From: Sebastes aleutianus
Lineage: Eukaryota; Chordata; Actinopteri; Perciformes; Sebastidae
Assembly: GCA_916700875.1 (NCBI GenBank)
Contig: CAKAKS010000060.1
Span: forward strand, 32,113,528-32,177,527
Direction: 5' to 3'
Length of the DNA: 64,000 nt
The notes under the pieces are model-generated. The model had not been told where the DNA came from, made no database searches, and saw nothing but the letters and a program-made list of their open reading frames with translations. Of the stretch, positions 25,541-37,729 are shown in pieces (position 1 is the stretch's first letter; each line of letters starts with the position of its first letter). The position numbers and the translations under genes are program-made.

Positions 25541-26289
25541 GGTCAAACATCCTGAGGTTCATACGTAGAGCTGTTGAATTGGACTGAATCTCATTCTAAA
25601 ATGTTTGTGTGCATATCACTGTCTGCCTCCCATACATGATAATAATAATTAACAGTCCTGTCTTATCATTCACTTTGTATTACTGTTGTTCTCATGGATG
25701 AACCTTTACTTGTTTACATGCTTTCATTCAGTGTCTCATGAAATCATATGAGACTACAGTGTTGATTTGAATTTGACTGATGATGAATGTGCTATTTCCA
25801 TAATTATGGCATTATTTATGTAGCAATGTAAAAACTTAAGTTTCCTGCTATTTCTATTGTTTTATGATTCTGTTAATTATCATGGGACAGTTGACTGAGT
25901 CTATGTCATCACCTTCTCGATCCAGATTTATTGGTCAGTCTGTAGATTTGAAACAGCAACATTTCTGTTAAATTGGTGGGATTTCAGTATTAAGTTTAAC
26001 AGTGTTATTGTTTTTATAGTATGTGTAAATCGCTTTGACAATAAAGGCTAATTAAAGGTTTCTATAGTGTCTTAATCATTTGCAGAAATTCCCATTACAT
26101 TACCAGGTTGGTAATAAAAACATTATATTTCATTTTAGGTCCAAAGACTGAATATTTGTATGAAAGCAGAATATTTGAGATTAGTAAAGTAAAAGCTAGG
26201 ATCAGGACAGATGTGAGACCGTTTAAAACCATATCTGATAAAAAAAAAAAAAGTACATTTCATTGCCACATGCATGTGGGTTTTTAGAG

Positions 26290-26400
26290 ACTTCCTCATT
26301 TTCAAGTCTTGCAGGCTGTTTGAAAAAGCAGCACAACCTTTAAGGAACTTCACTTCTCTACACATCTTTCACCTATCTGCTCGAAAGACCCGAAGAAAAT
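26290..26400 (+). promoter_or_regulatory. Candidate promoter and non-coding exon 1, receptor gene 4
   Basis: ETS/PU.1-type core ACTTCCTC at 26,290-26,297 and a conserved exon ending at the gtaagt donor at 26,401. The inhibitory gene 4 therefore shares its promoter sequence with the ITAM genes. Confidence 0.45.
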
Positions 26401-26940
26401 GTAAGTCACCACAACTTCTTTCTTATGACGCATATAAATCATCAAAACTGATTTTAAATATAGTTTATAATACTAAAACCTAGGGGTGTGCTTAGATGAA
26501 CGATTACATATGATTTTGTACAGTACAAAATAAAAAGAAATAAAGTCGGGGAAGATTCAGAAAATGATTCAGAATCATAGAAGATAAGAGATTCTTACAT
26601 GAATTGATTTTTTCCCCCAACCCTACTAAAAACGTAACCATAAAGTCAAGAGAGTTTAGATCAAAGAACTATTTCAAAGGTAGAAAGAAAAACACTTTGT
26701 GAAAGGTGGCAAAATTTCTATTCAAAACTCTTAAGCTGTCGTTCGAGTGTGGCTTTGGACATTGTTACTGTTGAATATATTAGTTGCGTAAAACAATAGC
26801 TCTGTAAATTAAAAGACTCTGTATGTTTGTCAGGTCTGCCTTTAGCAATTAGTTTCCTTTGTCCATGATATCATCATTTCCTCTTCGTCTTCTTGTTTAA
26901 AAATGCAACATTTCGTGGTAATGATAAACTGATAACTGCG

Positions 26941-26977
26941 ATAACTGTGTTGATGAAAACTGGCAACGCCACTCTGT
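26941..26977 (-). pseudogene. Truncated antisense relic of a transmembrane exon (unit 4)
   Basis: Only the first ~37 nt of the antisense transmembrane exon, plus its acceptor side, remain in unit 4; the rest is deleted. Confidence 0.55.
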
Positions 26978-27187
26978 CTGAAACGTACAAGAGACAATGG
27001 AAGACTAGGATAAAGAAGTAATTCAGACAAGAGATAGTTCTTCTGGTAAAACTTTGGACATACTGTATAATACTGTTAAACCTGAGCTTGGTGAGGTGTT
27101 ACTTCAGGTCACATTAAACACATTAAAAAGTAACTACTTACTCCTTTATACCTCTTTTATCAAGAAAGAAGTATCTATGAATAAGTA

Positions 27188-27192
<5 letters not shown>

Positions 27193-27221
<29 letters not shown>
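27193..27221 (+). repeat. (TA)n microsatellite
   Basis: A TA dinucleotide run immediately before the complete MITE in intron 1 of gene 4. Confidence 0.9.
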
Positions 27222-27225
<4 letters not shown>

Positions 27226-27228
27226 AGT

Positions 27229-27952
27229 AGGATTGCCACTTGATTAAAATAATTAATCGCAATTAATTAAAAAAAAATCACACATTTTTTTATCTGTTCA
27301 AAATGTACCTTAAAAGGAGATTTCTCAAGTATTCAATATTCTTATCTACATGGGAGTGGGGAAATATGCTGCTTTATGCAAATGTATGTATATATTTATT
27401 ATTGTAAATCAATAAACAACACAAAACAATGACAGATATTGTCCAGAAACCCTCACAGGTACTGCATTTAGCATAAAACAATATGCTCAAATCATAACAT
27501 GGCAAACTGCAGCCCAACAGGCAACAACAGCTGTCAGTGTGTCAGTGTGCTGACTTGACTATGACTTCCCCCAAACTGCATGTGATTATCATAAAGTGGG
27601 CATTTCTGTAAAGGGGAGACTCGTGGGTACCCATAGAACCCATTTACATTCACACATCTGGAGGTCAGAGGTCAAGGGACCCCTTTGAAAATGGCCATGC
27701 TAGTTTTTCCTCACCAAAACTTAGCGTGAGTTTGGAGCGTTATTTAACCTCCTTTCGCAACAAGCTAGTATGACATGTTGGTACCGATGGATTTCTGGTT
27801 TCATATGATGCCAGTATCATCACTCTAGCTTTAAAACCTGAGCCTGCTACAACCTCCAAAATCACAAGTCGCCCTAATGCGTTAAAGAAATGTGTTCTGT
27901 TAAAACAAAATTCACGTTAACATGTTATTATTGTGTTAACTTTGACAGCCCT
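27229..27952 (+). mobile_element. Complete MITE in intron 1 of gene 4
   Basis: About 720 bp, starting aggattgccacttgattaaa and ending 'gttaactttgacagccct'. The ends are degenerate inverted repeats of each other. Non-coding. Other near-complete members are at 38,327-38,986 (inverted) and 46,606-47,350. Confidence 0.75.
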
Positions 27953-29435
27953 AATATAAAGGTATTAAAGTGGCAGTAGGCAGTATATATTTTTGGCATC
28001 ATTGGGCAACAATTCCATAATAACCTTTCAGCATATTGTAATTCAAGTGTTCTGAGAGAAAACTAGTGAAATTTGGTTTGACTCGTTTAAAATGTGATGT
28101 AAAACATACTAGATAGCAGGAAGTGGGGCGTTTTAACACCTCCAAGAGTCACACCCGATATTTCAACACACTCTCTCACACACACACAAATAAAAAAATT
28201 GTCAAATTAGTCAAATATTCTTTCAAAAATTGTGTCTTTTGTAGTTAGGCTGTCTTATTCTCTCACTCTCTTTGTGCTCCGGGTCCATTTATAGTGCCTG
28301 TATTTTGTGTGAGCGAGTGTCACATACCTACTTTAAGCCTTCCACTTCCTGAAACAAATTGAAGAAATGGGTGACACCACAAACCTTAGCTAGTAATTTA
28401 AGAAAGTGACGTGATGGAAAAGTTGCAGACAGCAGTCAATAAAGAGAAGTAACATTAGTATTAACACTTCTACCCTGGCCCTTAACTCTTAACTGAAGCC
28501 ATAAATGGTCATATGTACAAGAGCGTACACCAGTATAGCATTGTTGAAAATAAAAAAGCGTTGATGCATGATGCTTCCTGGGACTGAGGTAGACTGCATT
28601 TCATTGACAAATATCATCCAACAGAGGTATTTTTGTTGACGCTGCTTTTCTTCCTTTGTTCTCAAAAGCACAATTGAAGTGCTGTCAACACCAGTAGGCA
28701 GGTTGACATAAGCACGCACGCAACATCACACTTCCTGCGATGTGACTATTGCACATGCGCACATCTCAATGTCGCCTCTGTTCCTCAATATAGTGGAAGA
28801 GTAACTGTGCATTTACAAACAAACAACTATTAGCTATGTAAAGATATAGAGGAGTAATGTCTACCTGAGCAGAGAATGAAGTCACTCTCCATCAGTGTGT
28901 GTTGTAATCCAAGCTTCTCTATACTTTGTTGACATAGCCGGGTGTGTTTTTAGTGCATGTCCGTGCATGTGAGCGGCCCCATTAGCTAGCACACAGCCGC
29001 CGCTCTGCACTGCTCTCATATGGTTGTTACAGCTGATAATGCCGTCCCGGTGTCAGGTGAACACTTATCCCTGTCAGTACTTTCGCCGTTGTTTGCACTG
29101 TTAGCTCTGTTAGCACCGTTAGCTGCGAGTCACCGGCTTGCTGTCGCCATGTAGAGAGCCTTTGAGAGGCAATAGAAATGCTCCCAATTCCATATTTAGC
29201 ACCTTTACGGTTATTTGGTTATGTCCGGCGTTCATGGATGTGCTGTATTTATGATCGAAAAAGAAATATAGGCTCAGCAAAACATTTCTCCATCTGCAAC
29301 CTCTGCAAATATTGTTTTCGATAGTGGCCTCCAACATAAACCTGACTATAAAAAGTTAATTAGGGATGAAATGTACTAAACATGTGAATGTTAATGTGTA
29401 ATCTCCAGAGTTTCTGCCTCTCCGGACACACAAAG

Positions 29436-32400
29436 ATGGCTGCAGCTCTGACTCTCCTCATTGGTTCTCTGCTGCAAGGTGAGTTGAAGTTCATTCACAT
29501 TTAAATCAGTGACTATAAAAACTATAACTATGCAATGTTAGTGAAGCATTTATATTCTGCTGCCTTTTTCTTAAAACTTAAATCTGATGGGTGAAAAATT
29601 AAACATCTAGAGGAAAAACACTGTGGGAACAAAGCTGAATCTTTGCCGTCGTCATTTTGGATTATTCTAAGAATAAGGTTTAGTGGTAAGATTTTAGCAA
29701 AGCCATCAAACAGTAAAAACTCCTCATGACTGTAAAGTAGTATTTATTTTGTTTCTTGTGTTTCAGGTGCCCTGTGTGGAGAGTTTAAGGCATTAATGCC
29801 GCAAAATATGGAGGTTCTTAGTGGATCCTGTGTGACCATCCCCTGCTCCTTTGACGTAACAACCCAATATGAATTAAACTTAGATAGCACATGTAAAGCA
29901 GTATGGAAAAACGATCAAGGGACGTTTGTGTTTGACAGCAGTAAACCACAAAAAACTACAATAAAAGGAAAACTGACAGGAGACTTGACAAAAAAAGACT
30001 GCACCACAACCCTGAACAACATGCAACCTAGTTACAGCAATAACTATTACTTCAGAGTAGAATGCAATGCTCTGAACTATGGTTTTATTCAACAAAAAAT
30101 CAATATATCAGTCAAAGGTAGGTTTTAAAGTCTGTTTACTTGCACTTCAGTCATTCATTTCCCTTGTAGAACTGCTGTGACCTTGTTTTGCATTCATTGC
30201 ATTTGGCAAATAGCATAAAAATGGAGAGAAATGACTGTTTATTTAGTGACTGGTTCATATGTACCTTCCCACCAGCTGATCCTCCCAGACCGACTCTGAC
30301 TCCGTCCACACTGAAGGTGAAGGAGGGAACCTCAGTGAGTTTGAACTGCTCTGCTCCAGCTCCCTGTCTGTCTCATCCTCCAACTCTGACATGGACCTCC
30401 GGCCTGGGTGACAGCCAGGAGACACTGCAGGAGAATCAGGACAAAACTAAAGTCAAGACCTCTGTTGTGAACTTCACTGCTTCTCACCACCATCATGGAA
30501 AGACAATCTCCTGTACTGCCGTCTACAAGAAACAAGATGGCAGCACTGAGTCAGCTGTTATCACAAGTTTAACAGCTGATATTTCATGTGAGATTATTTG
30601 TCTTTACTAGCACCGATGGTTAAATGTTAGCTTTGAATTTAGACTGCTTTTATTGCCAACATCATATGGTTGCCACACCTCTAAAATCATGTTTATGCAT
30701 TTCAATTAGCTTAATTAAATGAATTATTATACGCTTCAAAACAGTCCAACAAGTGCCAAAAAAGCAAGAAAAAAAGTGACACAATCTCTCTTTATTTTAT
30801 GTAAAATCAGATTACGTTAAACCTATAAATAACACAAATGATTTATTCATATTGCAGATTCACCCAAAGACACCACAGTGTCAGTCCATCCCTCAGGTCC
30901 AGTACCAGAGGGCAGTAATGTGACTCTGACATGCAGTAGTACTGCCAACCCAGCAGTAAGGAACTACACCTGGTACAGAGCTGACGGAGGCAAGGAGACT
31001 GTTATTGGGACCGGACATGTTCTGACCATTAAAGCATCGAAAGACAACAGCTCTTTTCTCTGCCAGGCTGAAAATGACATTGGAGCTGGACGATCCAACC
31101 TCAGTCATATAGATGTTCAGTGTATGTATCAAATTTCAAACGTATATGTTATAATCACCCTGATAGGTCTATCTTTACACACTGCACTGATTTAATTAAC
31201 AGATTTAGTCATTAACTGGTTTATTTGGATATTTAAAGCCACTATGATTAATCAATAAATTGACAAAAATAATCAGCAGATGAATCAATAATGAAATTCA
31301 TAATTAGTTGCAGCTCTAACAAAAAACATTCTGAAGTCTTTGCAGAGATTTATTGGTTTTATAAATCTGACAACACCAATAAGAGAACACCAACATACTG
31401 GTTTCTGCCAGTGTATTACAAGCCCCGCGTCCCACCAGACCTGAGTTGACACTCCGTCGGGCCTAAGCATCTGAGAATTATTTATTTTTAATATTTTAAA
31501 ACTAAAATATGTTATACCAGTAGCAAACTCCTTTAAGGAATAACTCATGCGTAGGTTGTGTGCTTAACGTTAGCGAGTGTCGGTGTGCAATCGAGAGATG
31601 GACCAGCGCTTCTCTCATTTTAGTGACAAGCCGCTCCTCCAAGTTTTCCTTCAAATGGAAGCAGCCAACCAACATTTCACCACTGGTTTCTTGATGCTAT
31701 CATGAAACTTGAGTTTACACTGGTATTAATCACTTTGTTGACCATTTGAGGTTCAATAACTAATGGTCTACTTGCCATGTTTTGACTTCAAGAGTTGATT
31801 ATTGATTCAGCAGTGTTTTCAGGCTTATGATAATTGTTATACTTCTATAATAGTTTTACCCTTTGCACAATGTATAATCAATTATTCTTCAAATACCTAA
31901 ATGTACATCCAAAATTGAGTACTTCCCAGTGATTATCGAATAGTAATTTTGCTTGAAATGCACATCCCTAACGTCTACCTACAACAGACAATGTAACACA
32001 TACCAATAATATTTGTGTTTCATTATTCATTTTTCAGATTCCCCCAAAAACACCACAGTGTCAGTCCATCCCTCAGGTCCAGTACCAGAGGGCAGTAATG
32101 TGACTCTGATATGCAGTAGTACTGCCAACCCAGCAGTAAGGAGCTACACCTGGTACAGAGCTGACGGAGGCCAGGAGACTGTTATTGGGACTGGACATGT
32201 TCTGACCATCAAAGCATCCAAAGACGACGGCCCATTTTTCTGCCAGGCTGAAAATGACATTGGAGCTGAACGATCCAACCTCACTCAAATAGATGTTCAA
32301 TGTAAGTATTACATTTCAAAAGTTTTACTTTGCGTAAAGTCATATTTCAGTGAACTGTTTGAAATTGATTCAAAAGTTCATCTAATGTTTTATCTAGTTA

Positions 32401-35400
32401 TTCATAAAGCTGTTGATTTCATCTGCTTAGCCTTTATTTATTACTTTAATTTACACATTTTATTGATCAATCTCTTGCATCAAGAAACACATTTTATTTA
32501 AATAACACATTATATGAAAGGTTATACATTTCCACAGGATTCAAAACACCAGATTTATATATTGGACTTTTAGAATAGTTGGGAAACAGGACAAAACAAT
32601 ATTTTATTAATCAGATGCAGTGTAAAAAATAAATGCTGTCAGCATTCTTAATCTGTTTCTATTACAATACAGATATCAGAAGCTAGAACCTACAGCAGAC
32701 AATGTAACACATACCAATAATATTTATGTTTCATTTCTCATTTTTCAGATTCCCCCAAAGACACCACAGTGTCAGTCCATCCCTCAGGTCCAGTACCAGA
32801 GGGCAGTAATATGACTCTGACATGCAGTAGTACTGCCAACCCAGCAGTAAGGAGCTACACCTGGTACAGAGCTGACGGAGGCCAGGAGGCTGTTGTTGGG
32901 ACCGGACATGTTCTGACCATCAAAGCATCCAAAGACGATGGTCCGTTTTTCTGCCAGGCTGAAAATGACATTGGAGCTGGACGATCCAACCTCACTCAAA
33001 TAGATGTTCAATGTAAGTATTACATTTAAAAAATGTTACTTTGCGTAAAGTCATATTTCAGTAAACTGATTGAAATTGATTCAAAAGTTCATCTAATGTT
33101 TTATCTATCTTTTCATAAAGCTGTTGATTTGATCTGCTTAGCCTATTGATTACTTTAATTTACACATTTTATTGATCAATCTCTTGCATCAAGAAACACA
33201 TTTTATTTAAATAACACATTATATGAAAGGTTATACATTGTACTGAGAGGTGTTTCACATATTTAGTCAGAAGGGGGGAACAAAACAGTATGGAACAGGA
33301 GACTGTTCAAGTACCGTCTTTGGTGTCCGGTGTGAATGGCCTCCTTGACCTTTCTCCATCCATCTACTGACTCTGACCCATTCCCAGTCGATGCTGTAAT
33401 CGGTTTCTAGTTGATATAATTATTTATTTTAAGTTTGCCAAATTTAGTCTATGTTACCACTGGCCCTCATCTCATCATCTCATATGTTACTACTTAACTC
33501 ACAGTTCAAACTAACCTAACCCTGGGTTAAAATGGCTACAAACAATTAATTTATTCACAATAAAGCCCCCCAACGTATAGAAAATAATCAGCATGATAGT
33601 CTTCACCCACAACTTTTCCACAATTATTTCATATCAGTACATCTTGTCATTCATTTTTGCAAACTTGAGTAAACGTGACTTTACTTGACTCCAAACTTGT
33701 GTGTTTTCTCTACATTCTTTACAGTTGCTCCACAGATCCTGCCCTCATCTGACTGCACCAAAGCTGCAGCCCAGCTCAGCTGTTCCTGCAGGACCGTGGG
33801 AAATCCCTCTCCCACTTTACAGTGGTATTTGGATGGGATACCTGTCAATCACACTGGCATGTTTTTAATAAGCAATGAGTCTCTGAATGACACAGGTCTT
33901 AAGAGCATCATCACTGTGAATCAACCACAGGAGAGGGATCTTTCCACCTTGCTCTGCCGCAGCTCCAACTCTCTGGGATCTGCCAGTCAACGGTTTTATA
34001 TCTACAGCCTTGAGCCTCAAACATCTGCACACAGTCACGGTCTGTATTTTGTGTACTGATTGTAAATGTTATTGGTTAGCTGGAAGCCGTCAGGATTTAT
34101 AGAAATTCTGGTGAACTTTAAAGACTCTAAATATTTTCACTGTTGGATTTATTCCTATTATCATTTAACATAGTGAGTATATGCTGCCTCATTTTTTGTT
34201 TCAAACACTGAATCAGAAATGCCTCTCAAAACTATTTTTACAGCCACAGTAATAATCGTAGTAATAATAATGAAATACAGTCTACTGTACCTCGGCCCCA
34301 GGATTAGTATCATCCATCAAACTTTTATATTTTCAACAATGCTATACCAGCGTACGCTTTTGTAAATAAAACGTTTATGGCTTCAATTAGGAGCCAGGGT
34401 GTCTTGGTAGAAGCGCAAATATAGTGTTACTTCTTTTTGTTCTGCAACTTTACCATCATGTCACCTTCTTAAATTAGTAGCAAGGTTTTTCAAGGTTTTT
34501 CACTCGCTCACACAAAATACTGGCACTATAAACGGGCCGGGAACACAAAGAGAGTGAGAGAATGAGAGAGCCTTACTAGAAAAGACAGAATTTTTGAAAG
34601 CAATGTTGATATTTGACAAATTTCACACATTTTTAATTTGGGTGTCACTGTGTGTATGCCTGTGTAAGAGTGTGTCGAAATATCTGGTGTGACTCTTGGA
34701 GGTGTTAAAACGCCCTGTTTCAAGCTATCTAGTATGTTTAACATCACTTTTGAAAGTTCTCTATTTGATATCCAGAGCATTAATATAGCAGCAAACAATT
34801 ATTTGTTATTTAAAGATATAGAGGAGTAATGTCTACCTGAGCAGAGAATGAAGTCGCTTTAGCATGCAGCTTTAGCCATGATGTCTAGCTCTGCTTTTCT
34901 CGCAATGTGTGAAACCCAAAGTGTTTCCATACTTTACTGGATGTGTAGTGTTAACCACTTGGGATTTTTCAATTTGGATTTAAAATGTGAGGGTGCAGGT
35001 CTTATCCATGTGGACCCTCCGCTGTTTTGTACTTCCTCTTTGCGGCCAAGGCTAATGGAAAGGAGGCTGGGTCACGGGCCGACATGGGTCTTGGGGTATA
35101 ACACATACGCAGTGTAACTGAAGCTGCAGTCGTGCATTGCGATTGGCTCAATTTTGGCGAGTGCAGGCCAGATTTTACTGCGCATGTGTTATACCCCCAA
35201 AGTTATGACGCGTTGATGACGCGTGACACAGCCTCCTTTCCATAGGCCTTGGTTGTGGCCAGCTGCGGTTTGTGTTGGTTGATGGATACGGAACGGATAT
35301 GACGGATACGGAATGGTTATGATGGATACGGAACTGATATGACATCACGTTACTCAAACTACAACAATAAATGCGGCAACTTCCTTCTACCTCCGCATAG

Positions 35401-37676
35401 ACTCAAATGAAGCAAATATATCGATTCTGGCATTAAAAAAATCTATTTCAAAATCGTAAAAAAAAGAAAAAAAAAAAGATTGCGATACAGTACATAGGTG
35501 AATGGATTATTTTTTTAAATTATTTAGCATCATTAACTCCGAGCCACAAGGTCAGTCACCGCCCCCAATAGATGTGCTCCTAATCTCATTTAGCACCTTT
35601 AAAATGACTTAAACCATATTTAATTAGAGATACTATTGACTACAATGTAAATTAATTTACTGACGTGTTTTTTTTTCTTTTCTTTAATACTTATATATAT
35701 ATATATACATATATAGACTACTAACTCATTTATACCTCTTTCTTTTATCAAGAAAGAAGTATCTATGAATAAGTACTTACTTATTTTAATCGATTGGCAA
35801 CCCTAATATATATATACACACACACTACTTGCTCATAGATACTTCTTTCTTGATAAAAGAGGTATAAAGGAGTAAGTACTTACTTTTTTAATGTGTTTAA
35901 TGTGACCTGAAGTAACACCTCACCAAGCTGAGTTTTACAGTATTATACAGTATGTCCAAAGTTTTACCAGAAGAACTATCTCTTGTCTGAATTACTTCTT
36001 TATCCTAATCTTCCATCGTCTCTTGTACATTTCAGACAGAGTGACGTTGCCAGTTTTCATCACCACAGTTGTCGCTCTACTAGTACTAGTATGTACTCTA
36101 CTAGTACTAGTATGTGCTCTGCTGTTTGTGAACAGGTAGGCTAACAGCTTGAGACACCAAAATGTAACACATAACAGTTATTGTTCTGCTAACTTTTACT
36201 GACTCTTTCACTGACTTTTTTTCTTAACTCTGTGATAAATACTGACAGTTTGCAGCGTTTGTTTGGGTCTTCTACAAAATAATGCAGAGATTATAACACC
36301 TCTTCCTAACATGCAGCGCCGAGTGAACTCTGGCGAATGGAGTGATGTCATTCTCTATTACAAAGAGAGAGTGATATTGATTAAATGTCATCGGCGATTC
36401 TGACCTGTGAAAATAGGATGGGGGTGCGCATAACTTCCCATAAATAGAGCGAGGGCAAGCAACATGTTGCTTTGCCTGTTCGCTGATGCACGGAGCAGAT
36501 GAGGACATCTTCATTGGGAAAAACTGAAACAATCTGATGTTCGCATTGCTGCCAGTTAGGAAGAGGTGTAAGATGAAGTTTGCCTTTGTAGACTATTAGG
36601 TAAATCCACTGCCAACACTGGTGGGTAATACTAAAATAGGTTTCATGTCAATTAGCACTTATATAACAGACAATCATATCCCTGTAGCTCCTCCTTGCAG
36701 AGGCAGTTTGTCTGTGTTTGCCATATGTTGTTTTGATTTTCAAGACTATTCTCTGCTGACATATTACATGATTTGTGGGATTTTCTAATAATTTGTTCTA
36801 ATCCACATGCAACTTGAACACATATGACTCTTGAAAGCTCTGTCAGTTTATTTATTTCACTTCAAAAACTCATACCATTAAAATGCTGATTGCCAGACAA
36901 GTTTAAATTCATTCCCTTGAGATTAGTTTCATTTTCTGCTCCAAGTTTTTAACTTTCTCTGTGATCAACAGTTTCATCCTGTTGATTAATAAATGAGAAA
37001 AAAAAGATGACTCAAATATACAATTGTAAGTTAAATGTTCTGCTGTATTTTCCAGGGCTCAGAAGAGTCACCGTAACCTTCCGAAGAGTCAGTGCACAGA
37101 TGACACCAGCGCAGTTACTATGAGCCAACCTCTAACAAGTGGAGAGGGAAATGAGGTACTTTGACTTAGAGCCAGGCAGTTTTCTACTTAATTAAACCGG
37201 ATTAGCAGAGTATCTGTGCAACTGATGTTTTCTCTTTAACTGTACAGGTACCAAACACAGCAGAAGAGGACATTTATGTCAACACCAACGCACTGAGACA
37301 GACAGATGTCGTCCAGCCTGCAACTGTCTCTGAGCCAGACAGCGCCAACTTGCCAAGCTCTGGACCAAACAATGCAGAAGGAGCCAGTAAAAGCTCAGAG
37401 AAGAAAAAGGAAGGAAATGATGTGATCTACTCTTCTGTGAATTGGAAGACCAAGAGCAAGAAGAAGACGGGAGAAGACTGTGTGGACATGCATCAGCCTG
37501 TTAGATCCCATCTGGAGGAGGAGAGCTGCATGGTGGGAGGCACGAGCAGAAGCTTTGTGAACGCATCAGAGATGGGAATTCTATACGACACAGTGAAGCC
37601 TGGAAATGTGGAGAAGGAAGTGGAAAGTGAATACGCCCAGGTTAAATTTAAAGACAAGAGTTCAATGCATAAATAA
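29436..37676 (+). CDS. Siglec/CD22-like inhibitory receptor 4 with three ITIMs
   Basis: Exons: 29,436-29,478; 29,767-30,117; 30,276-30,587; C2 30,858-31,121, 32,038-32,301 and 32,749-33,012; extra Ig 33,725-34,039; transmembrane 36,036-36,135; tail 37,056-37,155 and 37,248-37,676. All join in frame to 813 aa. The leader, V-set (YYFRVE), second domain and C2 exons are close copies of genes 1-3. The extra membrane-proximal Ig domain (APQILPSSDC ... QWYLDG ... CRSSNSLGSA) resembles the one in gene 5. The tail has ITIMs VIYSSV (Y732), ILYDTV (Y784) and SEYAQV (Y800), plus a Grb2-type YVN (Y681). Such motifs recruit SHP-1/2 and dampen signalling in CD22 and CD33-type Siglecs. The donor at 34,039 (acg|gtctgt) is weak but gives the right phase. 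An AATAAA overlaps the stop codon. Confidence 0.85.
35048..35252. repeat. Imperfect inverted repeat (fold-back) in gene 4 intron
   Basis: The left arm, about 35,048-35,112, and the right arm, about 35,180-35,252, are inverted copies. They share 'atggaaaggaggct' and 'ggggtataacacat' in opposite orientation, so this could form a hairpin. It is likely a MITE-like remnant. Confidence 0.55.
36075..36116 (+). repeat. 21-bp tandem duplication inside the transmembrane exon
   Basis: Two adjacent 21-mers (ctctactagtactagtatgt plus one base, 36,075-36,095 and 36,096-36,116) add seven residues (C/TLLVLVC) to gene 4's membrane helix. The antisense relics have a single copy. Confidence 0.9.
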
Positions 37677-37677
37677 A
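37672..37677 (+). terminator. Poly(A) signal AATAAA overlapping the gene 4 stop
   Basis: AATAAA spans the last sense codon and the TAA stop. If used, the 3' UTR would be very short; other signals lie in the AT-rich and LINE tail sequence downstream. Confidence 0.4.
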
Positions 37678-37729
37678 GCACAGCTCTATATTGCTGTGCT
37701 AAGTTTTGAAAGATAATTTTCAGACTGTC

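Larger units (their letters stand above)
17799..25542 (+). repeat. Tandem unit 3 of receptor gene array
   Basis: A direct repeat of about 7.7 kb, the shortest unit because its gene has a single C2 exon. The upstream half is nearly the same as unit 2. It holds receptor gene 3 and repeats only. Confidence 0.9.
25543..33237 (+). repeat. Tandem unit 4, homologous part
   Basis: Homology with units 1-3 runs from the shared start through the third C2 exon and its following intron, then stops abruptly near 33,237 ('ggttatacat' followed by unrelated sequence). From there gene 4 has its own 3' end. This unit keeps the complete MITE (27,229-27,952) and has extra repeat sequence at about 28,520-29,250 that units 1-3 lack. 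Confidence 0.85.
34440..36190 (-). repeat. Segment inverted relative to intron 1 of units 1-3
   Basis: Read on the - strand, this stretch is homologous, with interruptions, to about 9990-11,100 of unit 2 and its equivalents. The match includes the 'aagtggggcgttttaacacc' block, the AAGAAAGAAGTATCTATGA block and the transmembrane exon. Here the exon is in the coding direction of gene 4; in units 1-4 it is antisense. Confidence 0.65.

Noticed and set aside
33725..34059. Exon 7 of gene 4 as a terminal exon (frame ends at a stop at 34,059, suggesting a secreted form)
   Set aside because: A donor at 34,039 in the right phase joins the membrane exon. A secreted read-through form is possible but nothing beyond the stop supports it.
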